Notes under the pieces: generated by a model
Databases searched by the model: none
What the model saw: only the letters and a program-made list of their open reading frames with translations
What the model was told of the DNA's origin: nothing
Program-made: the position numbers and the translations under genes
Shown: in pieces, positions 1-8,677 of the stretch
Numbering within the stretch: the stretch's first letter is position 1
Layout of the letters: each line of letters starts with the position of its first letter
From: Acidobacteriota bacterium
Lineage (GTDB): Bacteria; Acidobacteriota; Terriglobia; Versatilivoradales; Versatilivoraceae
NCBI GenBank assembly: GCA_028875575.1
Contig: JAPPDF010000096.1
Location: 1-56,250 of the forward strand
Direction of reading: 5' to 3'
DNA length: 56,250 bases

Positions 1-496
1 ACGACTTGCAGGCAACCCTTGCCGCTATGTTCGATCATCGGTCGTTTCTCCCGCTTCATTGCAAATAGGAGTCCTCACAGGATCGGGACATGCACCCCGG
101 GCGGCCGCACGATTGTGGTGTCGATCAGTAGCCCCAGCGACCATGATGACTTTGGAGCACTGTCGGTAAACATCAGAGAGTCCGCCAGGAGACCAGGTGC
201 CGCCGCCTACGATCGCGGCCACACCAACCCGGAGTTCGCGTCTGCAGTGGGTGTTTTGGTTAAGCATAACGTAAATTTACCACACGAGTAACCGAAACTT
301 ACCATATAAAGATCGAAAGGGTCCCTGCCAATCGCTCACTTGTCCTCACTTCCCGGATTTGTTTCAAATAGGAAACGGGGAATTCCATGCGAGGGCGTCT
401 TTGCATCCAATACCGAGCAGGGTATATTACATCTCCCGGTTCGGGAAGCCGGCAGTAGTCATTCCAAGGGCGGGGTTACAAAAAACGAGGTAAGCG
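1..496. other. region without a recognisable gene, upstream of trxB
   Basis: No reading frame here resembles a known protein. Two short opposing frames cover about 20-290, but neither has a convincing ribosome binding site or a family motif. The last 15 bases form the leader of trxB. The stretch could be a decayed gene or regulatory DNA. Confidence 0.5.
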
Positions 497-1447
497 GTGT
501 CAGATCGAGTCGAAAAACTAGTGATTGTGGGGTCGGGGCCGGCTGGGCATACGGCTGCCATCTATTCGGCGCGTGCCGATCTCTCCCCCCTGATGTTCGA
601 GGGATTCATGGCGGGCGGCGTGGCGGCCGGAGGTCAACTGACCACCACCAACGATGTAGAAAACTATCCGGGCTTCCCCGAGGGCATTAACGGGCCGGAG
701 ATGATGGACCTGTTCCGTCAACAGTCGCTGCGCTTCGGCACCCGAATTCTGACGGAGACGGTGGAGAAGGTGGATCTGAGCCGGCGCCCCTTCCGGGTGA
801 CGGCCTCCAGTGGGGAAACCCTGACCGAGACCTTGATCGTGGCTACGGGCGCTACGGCGCGGCGGCTGGGCATCCCCGGGGAAGAGCTTTTCTGGCAGCA
901 GGGCATTTCCGCCTGCGCCGTTTGTGACGGTGCCCTCCCCATATTCCGCAACAAGGTATTGATGGTCATCGGCGGCGGCGATACCGCGGTAGAGGAGGCG
1001 ACTCATCTGACCAAGTTCGGGACCGAAGTCATCGTGGTTCACCGCAGGGACACCTTGAGAGCCTCCAAGATCATGCAGCAGCGGCTCCTTTCCCACCCCA
1101 AGATACGGATGCGCTGGGACTCGGTAGCGGAAGAGGCCCTGGGTGACGACGCGCTCAAGAGCGTTCGCATCCGCAACGTCAGGTCGAATGCAACCGATGT
1201 GGTAGAGGTCGAGGGACTCTTTTATGCCATCGGCCACCTTCCCAACACGGGCTTTCTGGACGGACAACTCGAGCTGGACGACACCGGCTACATCGTGACT
1301 ACCCCGGGGACCACCCGCACCTCTGTGGAGGGTGTTTTTGCCGCCGGCGACGTCCAGGACAAGGTGTGGCGCCAGGCCGTGACCGCCGCCGGAACCGGAT
1401 GCATGGCGGCGCTGGAGGCCGAGCGCTTCCTGACGGAAAAGGCCTGA
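497..1447 (+). CDS. trxB: thioredoxin reductase (NADPH)
   Basis: Cytoplasmic flavoenzyme that passes electrons from NADPH through FAD and a redox-active disulfide to thioredoxin. The 316-residue length is typical of the low-molecular-weight class. The FAD-binding GSGPAG lies at residues 12-17, the active-site disulfide C140-A-V-C143 is followed by DGA, and the NADPH-binding GGGDTA is near 159-164. A C-terminal AAGDV FAD motif is present. The [12 protein letters not shown] segment near 40-51 is longer than in E. coli TrxB and resembles plant/fungal NTR-type enzymes. Start is GTG with GAGG six bases upstream. It is a single gene; no thioredoxin gene lies nearby. Confidence 0.96.
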   Translation: MSDRVEKLVIVGSGPAGHTAAIYSARADLSPLMFEGFMAGGVAAGGQLTTTNDVENYPGFPEGINGPEMMDLFRQQSLRFGTRILTETVEKVDLSRRPFRVTASSGETLTETLIVATGATARRLGIPGEELFWQQGISACAVCDGALPIFRNKVLMVIGGGDTAVEEATHLTKFGTEVIVVHRRDTLRASKIMQQRLLSHPKIRMRWDSVAEEALGDDALKSVRIRNVRSNATDVVEVEGLFYAIGHLPNTGFLDGQLELDDTGYIVTTPGTTRTSVEGVFAAGDVQDKVWRQAVTAAGTGCMAALEAERFLTEKA

Positions 1448-1931
1448 AGGAGTTCCCCGCGCTGCCGCACGCGCTCGGGTGAACCCCACACTGCGTCAGC
1501 CGCTACCGGAACGGGTGCGATCCTGGCTCGGTCAATGACTTCCCCCGCCGTGACCCTTTCCCCCAGACATCCCGCTCATCCCTGCGCCATCCCAGGGTGC
1601 CGGTTCGATTACTGCCGGATGCGGTTCGCCCTCCCGCAGTAGCGATTCCACCTTCTTGGCGTACACCTGGTGTGTCGTCTTCCTGAATTCTTCCCATGGT
1701 GTCGGGGCCTCCGGACACTGTCAGGGAAAACCTGCATTTCATCCTGCCCGATTCCGCAAGCAAAATCCCTGTAAGTCATTGAATTAGAGTGCGGATGTGA
1801 AGTTGGTGCGTCTTTGGCCACCAGCTTGCACAAAGACACCCCAGTCAGACGTTGCGGTCTGGCCGGCGACGACCCCGGCTGTGGATTGCGATTTCGATCG
1901 GACACCGCGGGAAGCGGAAAGGAGGCCGAAG
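1448..1931. other. intergenic region trxB to CDP-alcohol phosphatidyltransferase
   Basis: About 480 bases with no supportable gene. Open frames exist on both strands, as expected at this GC content, but lack ribosome binding sites and family signatures. The last 20 bases carry the strong Shine-Dalgarno GGAAAGGAGG for the next gene. Confidence 0.5.
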
Positions 1932-2609
1932 ATGAAGAAGGACAGGTCGATGCACCAGCGGGAACATGGGAGCCTGCTGGCCGTTGCGGAGAAACGGGCC
2001 CTGCTATGGATGGCCCGCCGCATGCCCTACTGGATAAATTCAGACCACTTGACCCTGCTGGGCCTGGTGGCGATGTTCGGAGCCGGCATGGCCTACTTTG
2101 CGGCCGGTCGGTATCCAACGGCGCTGCTGCTCGTGGTTCTTGCCCTGGCCCTGAATTGGTTCGGGGATAGCCTGGACGGCACGCTGGCCAGAGTCCGCGA
2201 CCGGCAGAGGCCGCGCTACGGATTTTACGTGGACCATGTGATCGATATGCTGGGTTCCTGCTTCCTCTTGGGGGGAATGGCCTTGTCGGGTTACATGAGC
2301 CCCTTGATTGCGCTGGGACTGTTGGTGGCCTTCCTGATGGTGGCCGCGGAGGTGTTTCTCGCCACTCACGTCCGCCAGGTATTTCGCCTTTCCTTTCTGC
2401 GGGTAGGACCGACCGAGCTTCGCATTCTGCTGGCCGTGGGTACCCTCTTCCTGCTCCACAAGCCCTGGGTGCGGTTGGGAGACCTGGGTCCGTATCTGCT
2501 GCTGGACGTAGGAGGCGTGGCCGGCATGGTGGGTCTGACCGTGACGCTGATCGTTTCCGTTGTCCGCAATACCCGAGCGCTCTATCTGGCCGAGAAACTG
2601 CCGCAATGA
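1932..2609 (+). CDS. CDP-alcohol phosphatidyltransferase family membrane protein
   Basis: Integral membrane enzyme of 225 residues that transfers a phosphoalcohol from a CDP-activated lipid or alcohol. The diagnostic D(x)2DG(x)2AR(x)9G(x)3D(x)3D motif is complete: D79, D82-G83, A86-R87, G97, D101 and D105. Several hydrophobic helices follow. The frame is open back to 1797, but ATG 1932 is preferred because AGGAGG lies about seven bases upstream, and the extra N-terminus would be hydrophilic and proline-rich. The stop overlaps the start of the GtrA-like gene in ATGA, so the two are translationally coupled. The substrate cannot be told from sequence. Confidence 0.88.
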   Translation: MKKDRSMHQREHGSLLAVAEKRALLWMARRMPYWINSDHLTLLGLVAMFGAGMAYFAAGRYPTALLLVVLALALNWFGDSLDGTLARVRDRQRPRYGFYVDHVIDMLGSCFLLGGMALSGYMSPLIALGLLVAFLMVAAEVFLATHVRQVFRLSFLRVGPTELRILLAVGTLFLLHKPWVRLGDLGPYLLLDVGGVAGMVGLTVTLIVSVVRNTRALYLAEKLPQ

Positions 2610-3145
2610 ACGGAAAAAGTCCCGGGGAAATTTCGCAATCGGCCAGTTCTTGGCCTGCCTCCGGCGTGCTGAGGCGCTGGGTCCTCTTTTATGCCGTGGG
2701 GGCAATGGGCATGATCGTGCAGTTATCGTTCCTGGGAATCCTTGTCCTGGGATTGGGTGTGCACTACCTGGTTGGAACGGGTCTGGCAGTGTGGATCGCA
2801 ATCCTCCACAACTTCCTTTGGCACGAGAAATGGACCTGGGCCGAACGGACCCGTTCCGACCGTTCGCGCCGGTGGCGGCGTCTGGCCCGCTTTCACATGA
2901 GTAGCGGGATCGTGTCGCTGACTGGAAACCTGTCCCTGATGCAACTGTTTGTGGGCCTTTGCGAAATGGGGCATGTGCCCGCCTGCCTGCTCTCGATTGC
3001 GGGCTGCTCCATCCTGAACTTCTACGCCAGCGACCGGCTGGTGTTTTCGGTCACACCGGACCTATCGAATGCCCTGGGTCTGTGCAGGCTGGGGTTGGTC
3101 GTATCGCCGGGAGAACGGACGATCCATGAAAGGACACCATCATGA
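2606..3145 (+). CDS. GtrA-like family membrane protein
   Basis: A 179-residue protein with about four membrane helices. The pattern HNFLWHEKWTW between helices and NFYASDRLVF near the C-terminal side matches the GtrA/DPMS1 family. Members help move or elongate polyprenyl-linked sugars for cell-surface glycans. It overlaps the preceding phosphatidyltransferase and the following exported protein by four bases on each side, so all three are likely made together. The C-terminus after about residue 150 extends past the usual family end and has no recognised fold. A role in envelope lipid or glycan metabolism is inferred from context. Confidence 0.82.
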   Translation: MNGKSPGEISQSASSWPASGVLRRWVLFYAVGAMGMIVQLSFLGILVLGLGVHYLVGTGLAVWIAILHNFLWHEKWTWAERTRSDRSRRWRRLARFHMSSGIVSLTGNLSLMQLFVGLCEMGHVPACLLSIAGCSILNFYASDRLVFSVTPDLSNALGLCRLGLVVSPGERTIHERTPS

Positions 3146-4032
3146 AAAATTCAAGGTCCAGCGGGAACCGCCGGATGCTGCTCGGGCTGGCCGCAGCGGT
3201 CTGGATTCTGCAGGCTCAATCACTGACCGCCGTCACCCTGGAGAGTCGGACCCTCCAGGCCTGGAGTGCCTATGTTGAAGCCACCGAACGGCGAATCGCT
3301 CAAGAAATTGAATCGGGAAGGCGCTTCCTGGCGTTGGACTTTCAACCATTCTCCCTGGCCGACCGGGAGTTGAGAACCATTGCCTCCGGAGGCATTCCAG
3401 TGGCCCGGATGGCGACCTTCGACCCGCGGGGGAGGGAATTCACCGTCGACGGCGGCGCCATCCATCACTGGCGTGGATGCGTCCTGGTGCCGGGTGCAGA
3501 CCTGGAGGAGGTGCTGTCGCGAATCGCCAATCCGGGTCCACCCGATGAACTCCAGGAGGATGTCCTGGACTCGGCGGTGCTGGGCCGGGGGCCCGATTGG
3601 CTGAAGATCTACCTCAAGCTGCAGCGCTCCAAGATTGTGACCGTCGTCTACAATACCGAGCATCTGGTCAGCTATCGCCGACACAAGAAGGGGAGGGCTT
3701 CCAGCCGGAGCGAAGCCCTCAAGATTGCGGAGTTGGAGTTCCCCAACTCCGCCAGGGAGAAGGAGAAGCCCCAGGGATCGGACCACGGGTTTTTGTGGCG
3801 ATTGAATTCCTATTGGCGCTACCAGCAGGTGGATGGCGGTGTCCTGGTCGAGTGCGAATCGCTTAGCCTGAGTCGTTCCGTTCCGGTCTTGCTGGAGTTC
3901 TTGATCCGGCCGATCATCAACCGGACGGCCCGCCAGTCCATGCAGAGGACGCTGGCCGAGTTGCGGGACCGTCTGATCCGATCCCGCCGGCAGAAAATAG
4001 CTGCCATCGCGCTGGGAGTGGCTCCCCGTTGA
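3142..4032 (+). CDS. exported START/SRPBCC-like protein
   Basis: A 296-residue protein with an N-terminal signal sequence (basic MKNSRSSGNRR, then a hydrophobic segment ending near residue 30). The C-terminal half has the layout of a START-like lipid-binding fold: SYWRYQQVDGGVLVECES strands, then a long helix from about 255 to 285 with P-I-I-N and LAELRDRL. Similar exported proteins are common in Acidobacteriota, but I know of no characterised function. It is the third gene of a coupled set with phosphatidyltransferase and GtrA-like genes (ATGA overlap), which suggests a role with lipids in the envelope. The fold is inferred from motif layout, not from alignment. Confidence 0.6.
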   Translation: MKNSRSSGNRRMLLGLAAAVWILQAQSLTAVTLESRTLQAWSAYVEATERRIAQEIESGRRFLALDFQPFSLADRELRTIASGGIPVARMATFDPRGREFTVDGGAIHHWRGCVLVPGADLEEVLSRIANPGPPDELQEDVLDSAVLGRGPDWLKIYLKLQRSKIVTVVYNTEHLVSYRRHKKGRASSRSEALKIAELEFPNSAREKEKPQGSDHGFLWRLNSYWRYQQVDGGVLVECESLSLSRSVPVLLEFLIRPIINRTARQSMQRTLAELRDRLIRSRRQKIAAIALGVAPR

Positions 4033-4069
4033 AGAATGCGGATTCAGGACGTCCTTTTTCTGATGCGGC

Positions 4070-4462
4070 TCAAGAGATGATAGCCGTGGCGTTGATTTCG
4101 ATCAGATAGTCGGGGTGAACCAGGCCCGCCACCTGCACCAGGGTGCTGGCCGGATAATCACCACTCCAGAATTCGGCTCTCACCTCGTGAACGGCCTGGA
4201 GGTGTTCCATGTTCACCAGAAAGACGTTGATACAGGCAATGTCCTCCAGGGCGCCGCCGACGGGTTCCAGGGCAGCCAGGATATTATGGAGCACCTGCCG
4301 CGTCTGCAGCCGAATGTCCCCCTTGCCAACCAGATTTCCCTTGGCATCGATGGCTACCTGGCCGGAGACGAAGCAGGTGCGGCCTTGGTCCGCCACGGCA
4401 ACGTTGGAAAAGATGCCGAAGGGGCGGCAGAGGGTCGGGGGATTGTAAACGGTCTTGCCCAT
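4070..4462 (-). CDS. RidA/YjgF family protein (variant lacking the catalytic Arg)
   Basis: A 130-residue member of the Rid family, small trimeric proteins; the RidA subgroup hydrolyses reactive enamine/imine intermediates. The SGQVAIDAKGNLVG and LIEINATAI segments are family hallmarks. In RidA the substrate-binding arginine follows Pro-Ala near the end (PAR-S/T). Here the equivalent is PASTLVQV, so the arginine is replaced by serine. That places it with Rid subgroups for which imine deaminase activity is not expected. The start is set by AGGAGGA about nine bases upstream of ATG. The gene is monocistronic and divergent from the Lgt-like gene. Confidence 0.85.
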   Translation of the reverse strand: MGKTVYNPPTLCRPFGIFSNVAVADQGRTCFVSGQVAIDAKGNLVGKGDIRLQTRQVLHNILAALEPVGGALEDIACINVFLVNMEHLQAVHEVRAEFWSGDYPASTLVQVAGLVHPDYLIEINATAIIS

Positions 4463-4643
4463 GCTTGCTTCCTCCTGTGATAGAGATAAGAAGGGAATGC
4501 GGTCGCGGAAGTCGTGACGACACAGTCTAACCCAAACACGTCCCGAAACTCCGGCGCGGGTTCGGTCCATCCCATCGGACGCCGCCAACTTCGCGAAGAC
4601 ACAAACTCTCGATCGGTCAACGACTGTCCCTGAAGGGATCCTC

Positions 4644-5435
4644 ATGTTCCCCTACTTCGAAGCTCCGGCCATCACGCTGGGCCCCGTCACCCTGCATGCC
4701 TTCGGGATGTTGGTTGCAGCGGCGATTCTGTTGGGCCGCTGGATGCTGGTGCGGCGGGCCGAGAAGCGAGGACTGGACGGAGAGACGGCCTCCCGGCTTG
4801 TTCTCTGGATGGTCGTCTGCGGTCTGGTGGGAGCGCACCTGGTCGCCGTGACTCTCACCGATCCGAGGGACCTGGTCCGGGACCCCCTGGTCCTGATTCG
4901 ACTGTGGGAGGGACTGTCTTCGGTAGGTGGAATTGTGGTGGGGATTCTGGCCGGACTATGGTGGATGCGGCGTTCCGGCTTGAAGCCCTCCGAGGTTCGG
5001 GTCTATCTGGATCTGGTTGCCTTCGTCTTTCCCTTTGCCTGGATCCTGGGGCGGGCCGGCTGCGCCGTGGCCCATGACCATCCGGGAATTCCCACCCAGG
5101 GGTGGTGGGCCGTGCAGTATCCGGATGTCCCGCGCTTTGACCTGGGACTCTTGGAATTCTTCTACGCCCTGTTTCTGGCGGGATTGTTCCAGTGGCTGGA
5201 TCGACGTCCCAGGAGCGACGGCTTTTATTTGGGACTCTTATTCCTGCTCTACGGGCCGGTTCGCTTCTTTCTGGACGAGCTTCGGGTCGGTGACGCCCGG
5301 TACCTGGGCTTCACGCCGGCGCAGTATGGGTGCGTGGTGGCAGTGGTTCTGGGGGGCGTGGTTCTATGGAACCTGGGAGGCAGCTCCAAGCGAAGAAGCG
5401 CTGCGCCTTCCAAGCGGAAGAAGCCGGTAGGTTGA
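4644..5435 (+). CDS. prolipoprotein diacylglyceryl transferase-like membrane protein
   Basis: A 263-residue polytopic inner-membrane protein of the Lgt family, which moves a diacylglyceryl group from phosphatidylglycerol onto the lipobox cysteine of prolipoproteins. The LHAFG segment near 17-21, the GRAGC core with R137, and the C-terminal RFFLDELRVGD segment fit the family. It departs from E. coli Lgt at two places: the GGMSFHGG region reads GLSSVGG, so the essential histidine becomes valine, and GRxGNFxxxE becomes GRAGCAVAHDHPG. Lipoproteins with good lipoboxes are encoded in this window, so an Lgt activity is needed; this could be that enzyme or a divergent paralogue. The lysine/arginine-rich tail after residue 248 is unusual. 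Confidence 0.8.
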   Translation: MFPYFEAPAITLGPVTLHAFGMLVAAAILLGRWMLVRRAEKRGLDGETASRLVLWMVVCGLVGAHLVAVTLTDPRDLVRDPLVLIRLWEGLSSVGGIVVGILAGLWWMRRSGLKPSEVRVYLDLVAFVFPFAWILGRAGCAVAHDHPGIPTQGWWAVQYPDVPRFDLGLLEFFYALFLAGLFQWLDRRPRSDGFYLGLLFLLYGPVRFFLDELRVGDARYLGFTPAQYGCVVAVVLGGVVLWNLGGSSKRRSAAPSKRKKPVG

Positions 5436-5480
5436 CCGGCGGGAAAGGAATGCCCGGAGGATTTCCGGAAAAGTGTGACC

Positions 5481-7811
5481 TCACTCCACCCGGGATTCGT
5501 CCATCTCTCGGAAATAATCCGGACGCTTCAGCACCTCTCGTGGCTTGCTGCCGTCGGGCGGACCCACGATGCCATCGTCTTCCATGATGTCGAGCAGCCG
5601 GGCCGCCCGTCCGTAGCCGATGCGTAGACGGCGCTGCAGGGTGGAGGTGGAGGCTTTGCCCATTTCCACCACGATGCGGACTGCCTGGTCATAGAGCTCA
5701 TCCGTCTCACGCTCCATATCGTCAGTGTCTGCTTTCTCGGAGCGCTCTTCCACGACACTTTGATCGTAGGCCGGTTGCGATTGGGTCTTGAGGTGCTCCA
5801 CTACGCGGTTGATCTCCTCGGTGGTTACCAGGGCGCCGTGGACCCGGGTCATCCTCGAGGTGCCGGGAGGAATAAAGAGCATGTCTCCCTTCCCCAGGAG
5901 CTGTTGAGCTCCCATCTGGTCCAGAATGGTGCGCGAGTCCACCTTTTGGGCGACACGAAAGGAAATGCGGGAGGGGAAATTGGCCTTGATGATTCCCGTG
6001 AGTACGTCCACCGAGGGGCGTTGGGTGGCCACGATCAGGTGGATGCCCACCGCCCGGGCCATCTGGGCCAGTCGCATGATGGAATCTTCGATGTCTTTTG
6101 AGGCCACCATCATCAGGTCGGCCAGTTCATCGATCACGATGACAATGTAGGGCAGGGGCGTGAGAGGAGCGTTATGCTCCTCCGAGAACAGCTCCATATT
6201 GCGGGGCTTGCGCGCAAAGGTATTGAACTGGTCGATGCTGCGAACGCCCACCGAGGCCAGCAGCTTGTACCGGTTCTCCATTTCCTTGGTCGCCCACTTC
6301 AAGGCATTGGAAGCCCGCTTGGGTTCCACCACCACCGGAGTCAGCAGATTGGGAATATCCTCGTAGACACCCAGCTCCAGGCGCTTGGGATCCACCATGA
6401 TGAATTTCACTTCTTCCGGCGCGGACTTGTAGAGGATGGAAAGGATCATGGCATTGATCCCTACGCTCTTGCCGGCGCCGGTCTGACCGGCAATGAGCAG
6501 GTGAGGCATCTTGGCCAGATCGGCGACCACGATTTTCCCAACAATGTCCTTGCCCAGGGCAATGGTCAGCCGGGAGGTGGACTTCTGGAATTCATTGGAC
6601 CGGATCACCTCGCTCAGCAGAATCTGCTCCCGATCGGCGTTGGGGACCTCGACTCCGACCGTTGATTTTCCCGGCAATCGATTGATGCGCACCGACTCCG
6701 CCTTGAGGGCCAGGCACAGATCGTCAACCAGGTTGGTGATACGGCTGTACTTGACTCCGGCTTCCGGCTTGAATTCATAGGTGGTGACGACCGGGCCGGG
6801 ATGAATATGCAGGACCTTCCCGTGGACGCCGAACTCCTTGCACTTCTCCGTCAATTGGCCGGCACACTCCAGCAGTTCCTCCTCTCCGACGTCAGCCCTT
6901 CTGCCAGGGGCCTGGAGGAGGTCGATGGAGGGCATCGGGAAATCGGTCTGTGATCTCTGTGCCGCCGGCCTGACTTTGGTCTTCCTCGCGACAGCCTCGG
7001 GAGCAGCCTCGGCGGAGTCCTCTTGGCCGGCGAATAACGTTGGTGGGGAAGGCTCTTCCTCCGCGGATTCCCACTGCTTGATCTCGGAAACCTTTTGCGT
7101 GGTGACGGCTTTCCTCTCCTCGCCCCGCTTCAGTCTGGCCTCCAGCCTCTCTTTCTGTCTCTTCTTTTCCGATGCCTTGCGCCAATTCCGCCATTGAGCC
7201 TGCCATACACTCAGGAATCGCAGCCGTCTTCCCAGCCAGTCCAGACAAACCCTGAAGGAGAAGCGGGTGGCGACAAAGAGAGAGGCCATGAAGATCATGA
7301 AGCCCAGGATGCAGGCGCCGGCCCAATTGAAACGGCCCTGAAACCATTCCGCCAGAAGGTCTCCGACCACCCCTCCGGCTTTGGTGGTGCCGCCGGTGCC
7401 GACAATCGCTCCGTCCTGGATCAACCACCCCACCGTTACAGGCTGGGGAAACTGCAATGCCAGAAGAAGACACCCCGAGCCGGCCAGGCAAAGCAGACCG
7501 AAAATCTTGGTGGACGGTGTGTTGATTTTCCGAGAGCGCAACCATTTCCAGCCGAAAATCAAGAAAATGACGGGAAACAGGAAAGAGGTGTATCCGAAGG
7601 CATTCAACAGCAGATCAGCCAGGATGGATCCATATTTACCGATGAAGTTGTGCACCGAATCCTGGCCGATCAACTGGCGGGATACGTTGAACGAAGGATC
7701 CATCGGATGGAAGGAGACCAGGCTCAATATCAGTAGAAGGGCCAGACTGAGCAGCATCAGCCCTACGGCCTCGTTGAAACGAGAATGCGCGGTGGGTGCC
7801 AGAAAGCCCAT
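5481..7811 (-). CDS. ftsK: DNA translocase FtsK/SpoIIIE
   Basis: ATP-driven double-stranded DNA pump at the division septum that clears the chromosome terminus. Of 776 residues, about 1-195 carry four membrane helices, 200-300 is a charged linker, and the RecA-like motor follows with Walker A GQTGAGKSV at 442-450 and Walker B VIVIDELADL near 556-565. The C-terminal winged-helix gamma domain (about 700-760, with TSTLQRRLRIGYGRAARL) reads KOPS-type polarity sequences in relatives. It is last in an operon with rnj and uppP; only two bases separate it from the uppP stop. The linker is far shorter than in E. coli FtsK. Confidence 0.97.
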   Translation of the reverse strand: MGFLAPTAHSRFNEAVGLMLLSLALLLILSLVSFHPMDPSFNVSRQLIGQDSVHNFIGKYGSILADLLLNAFGYTSFLFPVIFLIFGWKWLRSRKINTPSTKIFGLLCLAGSGCLLLALQFPQPVTVGWLIQDGAIVGTGGTTKAGGVVGDLLAEWFQGRFNWAGACILGFMIFMASLFVATRFSFRVCLDWLGRRLRFLSVWQAQWRNWRKASEKKRQKERLEARLKRGEERKAVTTQKVSEIKQWESAEEEPSPPTLFAGQEDSAEAAPEAVARKTKVRPAAQRSQTDFPMPSIDLLQAPGRRADVGEEELLECAGQLTEKCKEFGVHGKVLHIHPGPVVTTYEFKPEAGVKYSRITNLVDDLCLALKAESVRINRLPGKSTVGVEVPNADREQILLSEVIRSNEFQKSTSRLTIALGKDIVGKIVVADLAKMPHLLIAGQTGAGKSVGINAMILSILYKSAPEEVKFIMVDPKRLELGVYEDIPNLLTPVVVEPKRASNALKWATKEMENRYKLLASVGVRSIDQFNTFARKPRNMELFSEEHNAPLTPLPYIVIVIDELADLMMVASKDIEDSIMRLAQMARAVGIHLIVATQRPSVDVLTGIIKANFPSRISFRVAQKVDSRTILDQMGAQQLLGKGDMLFIPPGTSRMTRVHGALVTTEEINRVVEHLKTQSQPAYDQSVVEERSEKADTDDMERETDELYDQAVRIVVEMGKASTSTLQRRLRIGYGRAARLLDIMEDDGIVGPPDGSKPREVLKRPDYFREMDESRVE

Positions 7812-7813
7812 GC

Positions 7814-8632
7814 CTACAGTCCACCCCGTTGGAGGATGATGAGAATCACGATACCCAAAAGGATACGGTACTGGACAAAAACATAAAGCGTTTTTTTCCG
7901 GAGGAAACGGATGAAGACCTTGATGGTGAGGTGACCAACGATCAGGGCCGTGAGAAACCCGGCTGCCAGACTCATGGCCTCGCCCTCAGGAATTCCTAAC
8001 TGATTGATTTCGAGGAGCTTTTTGAGGCTGGCTGCCGCAAGGATGGGAACCGCAAGCAGGAAGGAGAAGCGGGCGGCTGCCTCCCTCGTCATCCCCCGAA
8101 ACAGTCCGGCCGTTATGGTGATGCCGGAGCGTGAGGTCCCTGGAATCAGGGCTGCCGCTTGAGCCATCCCCACCCACAGCGCATCCGTCAGCGAAATCCC
8201 TTCCAGCTCCTTGGTCAATGCCGCTCGGCGTTCCGAAAGCCAGAGAAGCAGGGCGAAGAAGATCAGTGTTACCGGAATGATTTCGGCAGTCCGAAGCTGG
8301 GTAGCGACCCAATCCTCCGCCAACATCCCGGCAATGGCGGCGGGAAGGGTTCCCAGGACCAGAAACAGGAGCATGTGGCGCCCGTCGGACCGCTCCTGGG
8401 AGCGGGCTCGGGAGGGCCAAATGCTCTCCCGGAGGATTTCGGCGCAGTCTCGCCAAAAGCAGGTGAGAATAGCCAGCAGGGTGGCGGCGTGCAGAACCAC
8501 GTCAAAGGTGAGCCCCTGATCCGGCCAATCCGTTATCCAGGGAACCAGAATCAAATGGGCGGAGCTGCTGATGGGCAGGAACTCTGTCAGGCCCTGCACG
8601 GCACCCAGGACAATCGCCTGCTTCAAGGTCAT
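7814..8632 (-). CDS. uppP: undecaprenyl-diphosphatase UppP (BacA family)
   Basis: Membrane phosphatase of 272 residues that dephosphorylates undecaprenyl pyrophosphate and so recycles the lipid carrier for peptidoglycan and other surface glycans; overproduction gives bacitracin resistance. Both catalytic motifs are intact: EFLPISSSAHL near residues 17-27 and PGTSRSG in the second half. About eight hydrophobic helices fit the family. It lies between rnj and ftsK on the same strand, 45 bases after rnj and two bases before ftsK, so co-transcription is likely. Confidence 0.97.
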   Translation of the reverse strand: MTLKQAIVLGAVQGLTEFLPISSSAHLILVPWITDWPDQGLTFDVVLHAATLLAILTCFWRDCAEILRESIWPSRARSQERSDGRHMLLFLVLGTLPAAIAGMLAEDWVATQLRTAEIIPVTLIFFALLLWLSERRAALTKELEGISLTDALWVGMAQAAALIPGTSRSGITITAGLFRGMTREAAARFSFLLAVPILAAASLKKLLEINQLGIPEGEAMSLAAGFLTALIVGHLTIKVFIRFLRKKTLYVFVQYRILLGIVILIILQRGGL

Positions 8633-8677
8633 GGAGTTACCTGGGGACGCCCTCGAACAGGACTGCCGGGCGCCCTG

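Noticed and set aside
1503-1763. 86-codon reverse frame between trxB and the next operon
   Set aside because: No ribosome binding site, no motif and biased composition; considered chance.
1797-1931. Upstream extension of the CDP-alcohol phosphatidyltransferase
   Set aside because: The extension is proline-rich and has no ribosome binding site, whereas ATG 1932 has AGGAGG at ideal spacing.
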